Below, piece after piece: positions 61,782 through 64,000 of a stretch of 64,000 nt of DNA; the first letter of the stretch is position 1; the number at the start of each line of letters is the position of its first letter. Under the pieces are notes generated by a model, which was not told the origin of the DNA, made no database searches, and saw nothing but the letters and a program-made list of their open reading frames with translations. The stretch comes from Pseudorhodoplanes sp. Its GTDB lineage: Bacteria; Pseudomonadota; Alphaproteobacteria; Rhizobiales; Xanthobacteraceae. The stretch spans positions 1 to 64,000 of the forward strand of contig JAVSMS010000001.1 in assembly GCA_032027085.1 (NCBI GenBank), written 5' to 3'. The translations under genes and the position numbers were made by a program.

Positions 61782-64000
61782 TCAATGACTGACGGCGGGA
61801 TCGACCTTGCCCTCGAAGATTTCGGGATTTTGCGGCCCCTCGACCTGCAGCATGCCGATGAGGCCGCGCTCGGCGCGCGACAGCGCATGGTCGACGAGGA
61901 TGTAGTTGCCGGGCACGTCGAGCTTGAACTCGACGATGGCGGCGCCGCCGGCGGGCACGGTGATGGTCTGCACGCCCTGCAGCGGCGGCGAGAGCAGATC
62001 GGCGAAGCTGTAGACGCGGTCGAAGATCTCGCCGATCACATGGAAGGACGAGGTGTGGTTGGGCCCGCCGACGCCGAAGAAGATGCGCACGGTCTCGCCC
62101 ACCTTCGCCTTCAGCGGATGCAGCTTGGAGATGGCGCCGACCGCGCCGTTGAAGACGAAATATTCCGGCCGCTCGTTCAGCAGCTTCTCGACGCTGAATT
62201 CCTGGCGGCCGTGCTGGCCGAAGGCGGCGTCGGTGTAGACCTCGCCCTGCATCACATAGAATTCCTTGTCCACCGGCGGCAGCCCGCCTTCCGGCTCGAT
62301 CAGGATGAGGCCGTACATGCCGTTGGCGATGTGGTGGGCGACCATCGGCGTCGCGCAGTGATAGACATAAAGCCCCGGCACCAGCGCCTTGAACTTGAAC
62401 GACTTGGTGTGTCCGGGATCGACCTGCGTCGCGGCGGCGCCGCCGCCCGGCCCGGTCGCGGAATGGAAATCCACCGAATGGATGAAGGCGCTGTTCTCCG
62501 CATTGGAGACGTGCACGTCGATGGTGTCGCCGACGCGGGCGCGCAGCATCGGCCCCGGCACGCGGCCGTTGAAGGTCCAGAAGCCATAGGTGGTGCCTTC
62601 GGCCAGCCGCGCCTCGGTCTCGACCGCGACGAGGTCGACGCGCACGGTCTGCGGCTCGCGCTGGCCGATCGGCGGCGGCACTTCGGTCGGCTGCTGCGAG
62701 ATGTCGGCTTCCGCCATGGTCGCTTCCGCCGGACGCGGCGTGACCAGGAATTGTCCCTCCATGCCGGCCTGGCGATGACCGGCGACGCTGCAATAATAGA
62801 CGAAGTCGCCGGCCTTCGCCGCGCGGAAGACCATGACGGTGCTGGTGCCGCGGCCGGCGATGCGCGGCGAGGCGGCGTTCTGCTCGGGAAACACGATGTC
62901 GTGCTCGGCGCCCTCGCCGTTGAGCAGCGTGACCTGCACGATCTGCCCCTCGGCCGCCGACAGCACCGGATTGACGACGCCGTCGATGGTGCCGCCGACG
63001 CCGATATAGACCATGCGGCCCTCGGCGATGCCCGAGCGCAGCGTCAGCCGCACATCCGGGATATAGCCGACGGAATCGAAACGCCCGGTGTCCGGCGTCT
63101 GCGCGTCGGCCGGCGGCGGAGTCGGACGCGCAGCTTCCGCCGCAGCGCGCGGCGGCTGTTGCTGTTGCGCCTGTTGTTGCTGCTGCGGCTGTTGCGCCTG
63201 CTCTGCTTGCGGCGCCGCAGGCGCTACCGCCTTGGCCGGCGCGCCGCCGCGCAATGAGGCGAGATAGGCGATGACGTTGCTGCGCTCGCTTTCCAGACGC
63301 AGACCGGGGAACGCCATCTTGTTCTTCGGAATGAATTTCTGCGGCGCCTCAAGATATTGATGCAGCGCCTGCGCATTCCAGACGACGCCGGACTCCTTCA
63401 TGGCCGGCGAATAGGCAAAACCCTGCACCTGCCCGGCCGGCCGCCCGACCACGCCGGCGAGACTCGGACCGATGAGATTCTTGCCGGCTTCCACCGCGTG
63501 GCAGGCCTGGCATTTGCGAAAGGCCTGTTTGCCGGCGTCGACATCGCCCGCGACCGCGGTCGCAGCCTGCGCCTGACCGGCGGGCCTTGCCGGTGCTGCG
63601 GGCTGCGCCTGCGGCTGCGGTGACGGCCTGACGGGAGACGCGGGCGGTTGCTGCTGCTGCGTCTGCGCCTGCTGTTGCTGTTGCTGTTGCTGTTGCGACT
63701 GCGCTTGCTGCGACGGCGCTTGCGGCGCCGGCTGATGCTGCGCATGCGCGGACGGTGCGGATTTTGTCTGCGATTGAGACGCCTGCGGTTGCGGCGTCTG
63801 CTTGTCCGGAGCGGCCTGTTGTTGCTGCGGCGGCTGTTGCTGCGGCGTGGCCGGTTGCTGCTGTTGCTGCTGCGGGGCCTGTTGCTGCTGTGGTGCCTGC
63901 GCGTTTTTCTGATTGGGACCGCCGGTGGTGGCGGATGGCGGCTGTTGCTGTGCCGACTCGGCGGGCGCCTGTTGCGGATGCTGCGCGTCGGCCGCGGGCG
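61782..64000 (-). CDS. nirK: Cytochrome c-cupredoxin-NirK fusion, 5' end outside window
   Basis: At least 739 codons, still open at the right edge. Visible order: a Gln/Pro-rich region (about 150 residues), cytochrome c domain with CQACH heme motif and Met in KNKMAFPGL, second Q/P linker, cupredoxin domain with Cu ligands (EHDIVF His; YYCSVAGHRQAGM Cys/His/Met), then copper nitrite reductase: HSVDFH (His plus catalytic Asp), YHCATPMVAHHIANGM (T2 His, T1 Cys, His, Met), SSFHVIG and VDHALS (catalytic and T2 His). Should reduce nitrite to NO, with electrons entering through the tethered heme. Confidence 0.9.
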   Translation of the reverse strand, partial: PAADAQHPQQAPAESAQQQPPSATTGGPNQKNAQAPQQQQAPQQQQQQPATPQQQPPQQQQAAPDKQTPQPQASQSQTKSAPSAHAQHQPAPQAPSQQAQSQQQQQQQQQAQTQQQQPPASPVRPSPQPQAQPAAPARPAGQAQAATAVAGDVDAGKQAFRKCQACHAVEAGKNLIGPSLAGVVGRPAGQVQGFAYSPAMKESGVVWNAQALHQYLEAPQKFIPKNKMAFPGLRLESERSNVIAYLASLRGGAPAKAVAPAAPQAEQAQQPQQQQQAQQQQPPRAAAEAARPTPPPADAQTPDTGRFDSVGYIPDVRLTLRSGIAEGRMVYIGVGGTIDGVVNPVLSAAEGQIVQVTLLNGEGAEHDIVFPEQNAASPRIAGRGTSTVMVFRAAKAGDFVYYCSVAGHRQAGMEGQFLVTPRPAEATMAEADISQQPTEVPPPIGQREPQTVRVDLVAVETEARLAEGTTYGFWTFNGRVPGPMLRARVGDTIDVHVSNAENSAFIHSVDFHSATGPGGGAAATQVDPGHTKSFKFKALVPGLYVYHCATPMVAHHIANGMYGLILIEPEGGLPPVDKEFYVMQGEVYTDAAFGQHGRQEFSVEKLLNERPEYFVFNGAVGAISKLHPLKAKVGETVRIFFGVGGPNHTSSFHVIGEIFDRVYSFADLLSPPLQGVQTITVPAGGAAIVEFKLDVPGNYILVDHALSRAERGLIGMLQVEGPQNPEIFEGKVDPAVSH

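Noticed and set aside
61572-63257. 561-codon plus-strand frame over nirK
   Set aside because: Pure shadow of the copper nitrite reductase; Asp/Leu/Arg-rich repeats come from the opposite strand's codon bias.
1-64000. CRISPR arrays, rRNA genes, integrons
   Set aside because: Looked for regularly spaced 24-40 bp repeats, rRNA-like stretches and attC-like arrays; none seen.

Overview
The window looks like a GC-rich alphaproteobacterial chromosome, probably Hyphomicrobiales of the Bradyrhizobium/Rhodopseudomonas/Afipia or Xanthobacteraceae type. The evidence is the IS66, RIT and serine-recombinase content, the many dispersed palindromic repeats typical of that group, a CAU-anticodon tRNA with encoded CCA, and HlyU, DUF3489, DUF2924 and DUF6647 proteins. 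Everything here was read from the sequence by eye; no database search was run.

Layout. Positions 1-6564 are a nest of mobile elements. A recombinase-in-trio (RIT) element with 95-bp perfect terminal inverted repeats sits inside tnpB of one IS66 element. A second, complete IS66 (4017-6536, with an 8-bp target duplication) sits near the end of that same element. The outer IS66 in turn cuts an ABC solute-binding gene, now a relic. Positions 7099-14972 hold an AT-richer catabolic block: LivFGMH-type ABC importer, acyl-CoA ligase, UbiD decarboxylase and UbiX flavin prenyltransferase. An IS3-family copy (15094-16282) separates it from a TAXI-type TRAP transporter and a phthalate-type gene set (Rieske oxygenase, reductase, dihydrodiol dehydrogenase). 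In that set the oxygenase has lost its Rieske domain and the dehydrogenase is cut at its 3' end. The cut point also truncates a convergent 2-oxoacid dehydrogenase E2 gene, which follows two tandem E1alpha/E1beta pairs. Upstream of these lie a GntR regulator and a HyuA/HyuB (hydantoinase or carboxylase-like) pair.

Positions 32.6-39.5 kb hold IS630 and IS481/IS3-like relics, a lone LivK-type binding protein that probably serves the distant Liv permease, a PEBP protein, a MarR regulator, a truncated second UbiX and a TIGR02444 protein. The module DUF3489-DUF2924-serine recombinase (39.5-41.9 kb) then abuts the tRNA. From 42 kb on, the sequence reads as ordinary GC-rich chromosome: transglycosylases, carbon-nitrogen hydrolase plus GNAT pair, GntR regulator with a divergent uncharacterised protein and Bug-type binding protein, GreA/B, oxidoreductase, LysE exporter, HlyU, thioesterase and HMCES peptidase. 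A small HNH/DUF5131/TcmP cluster follows. The window ends inside a cytochrome c-cupredoxin-NirK fusion that runs off the right edge.

How the parts may work together. The accessory half looks like an island for uptake (Liv, TRAP), CoA activation, prenyl-FMN-dependent decarboxylation and 2-oxoacid handling of an aromatic or related acid, now partly decayed. A palindromic motif, CTTAG-N4-CTAAG, recurs in front of several of these genes and may be the operator that ties the island together; the MarR protein is the obvious candidate reader. Two intergenic stretches (43.5-43.9 and 56.1-56.5 kb) share a promoter, a 12-nt block and strong hairpins, and may encode related structured RNAs.
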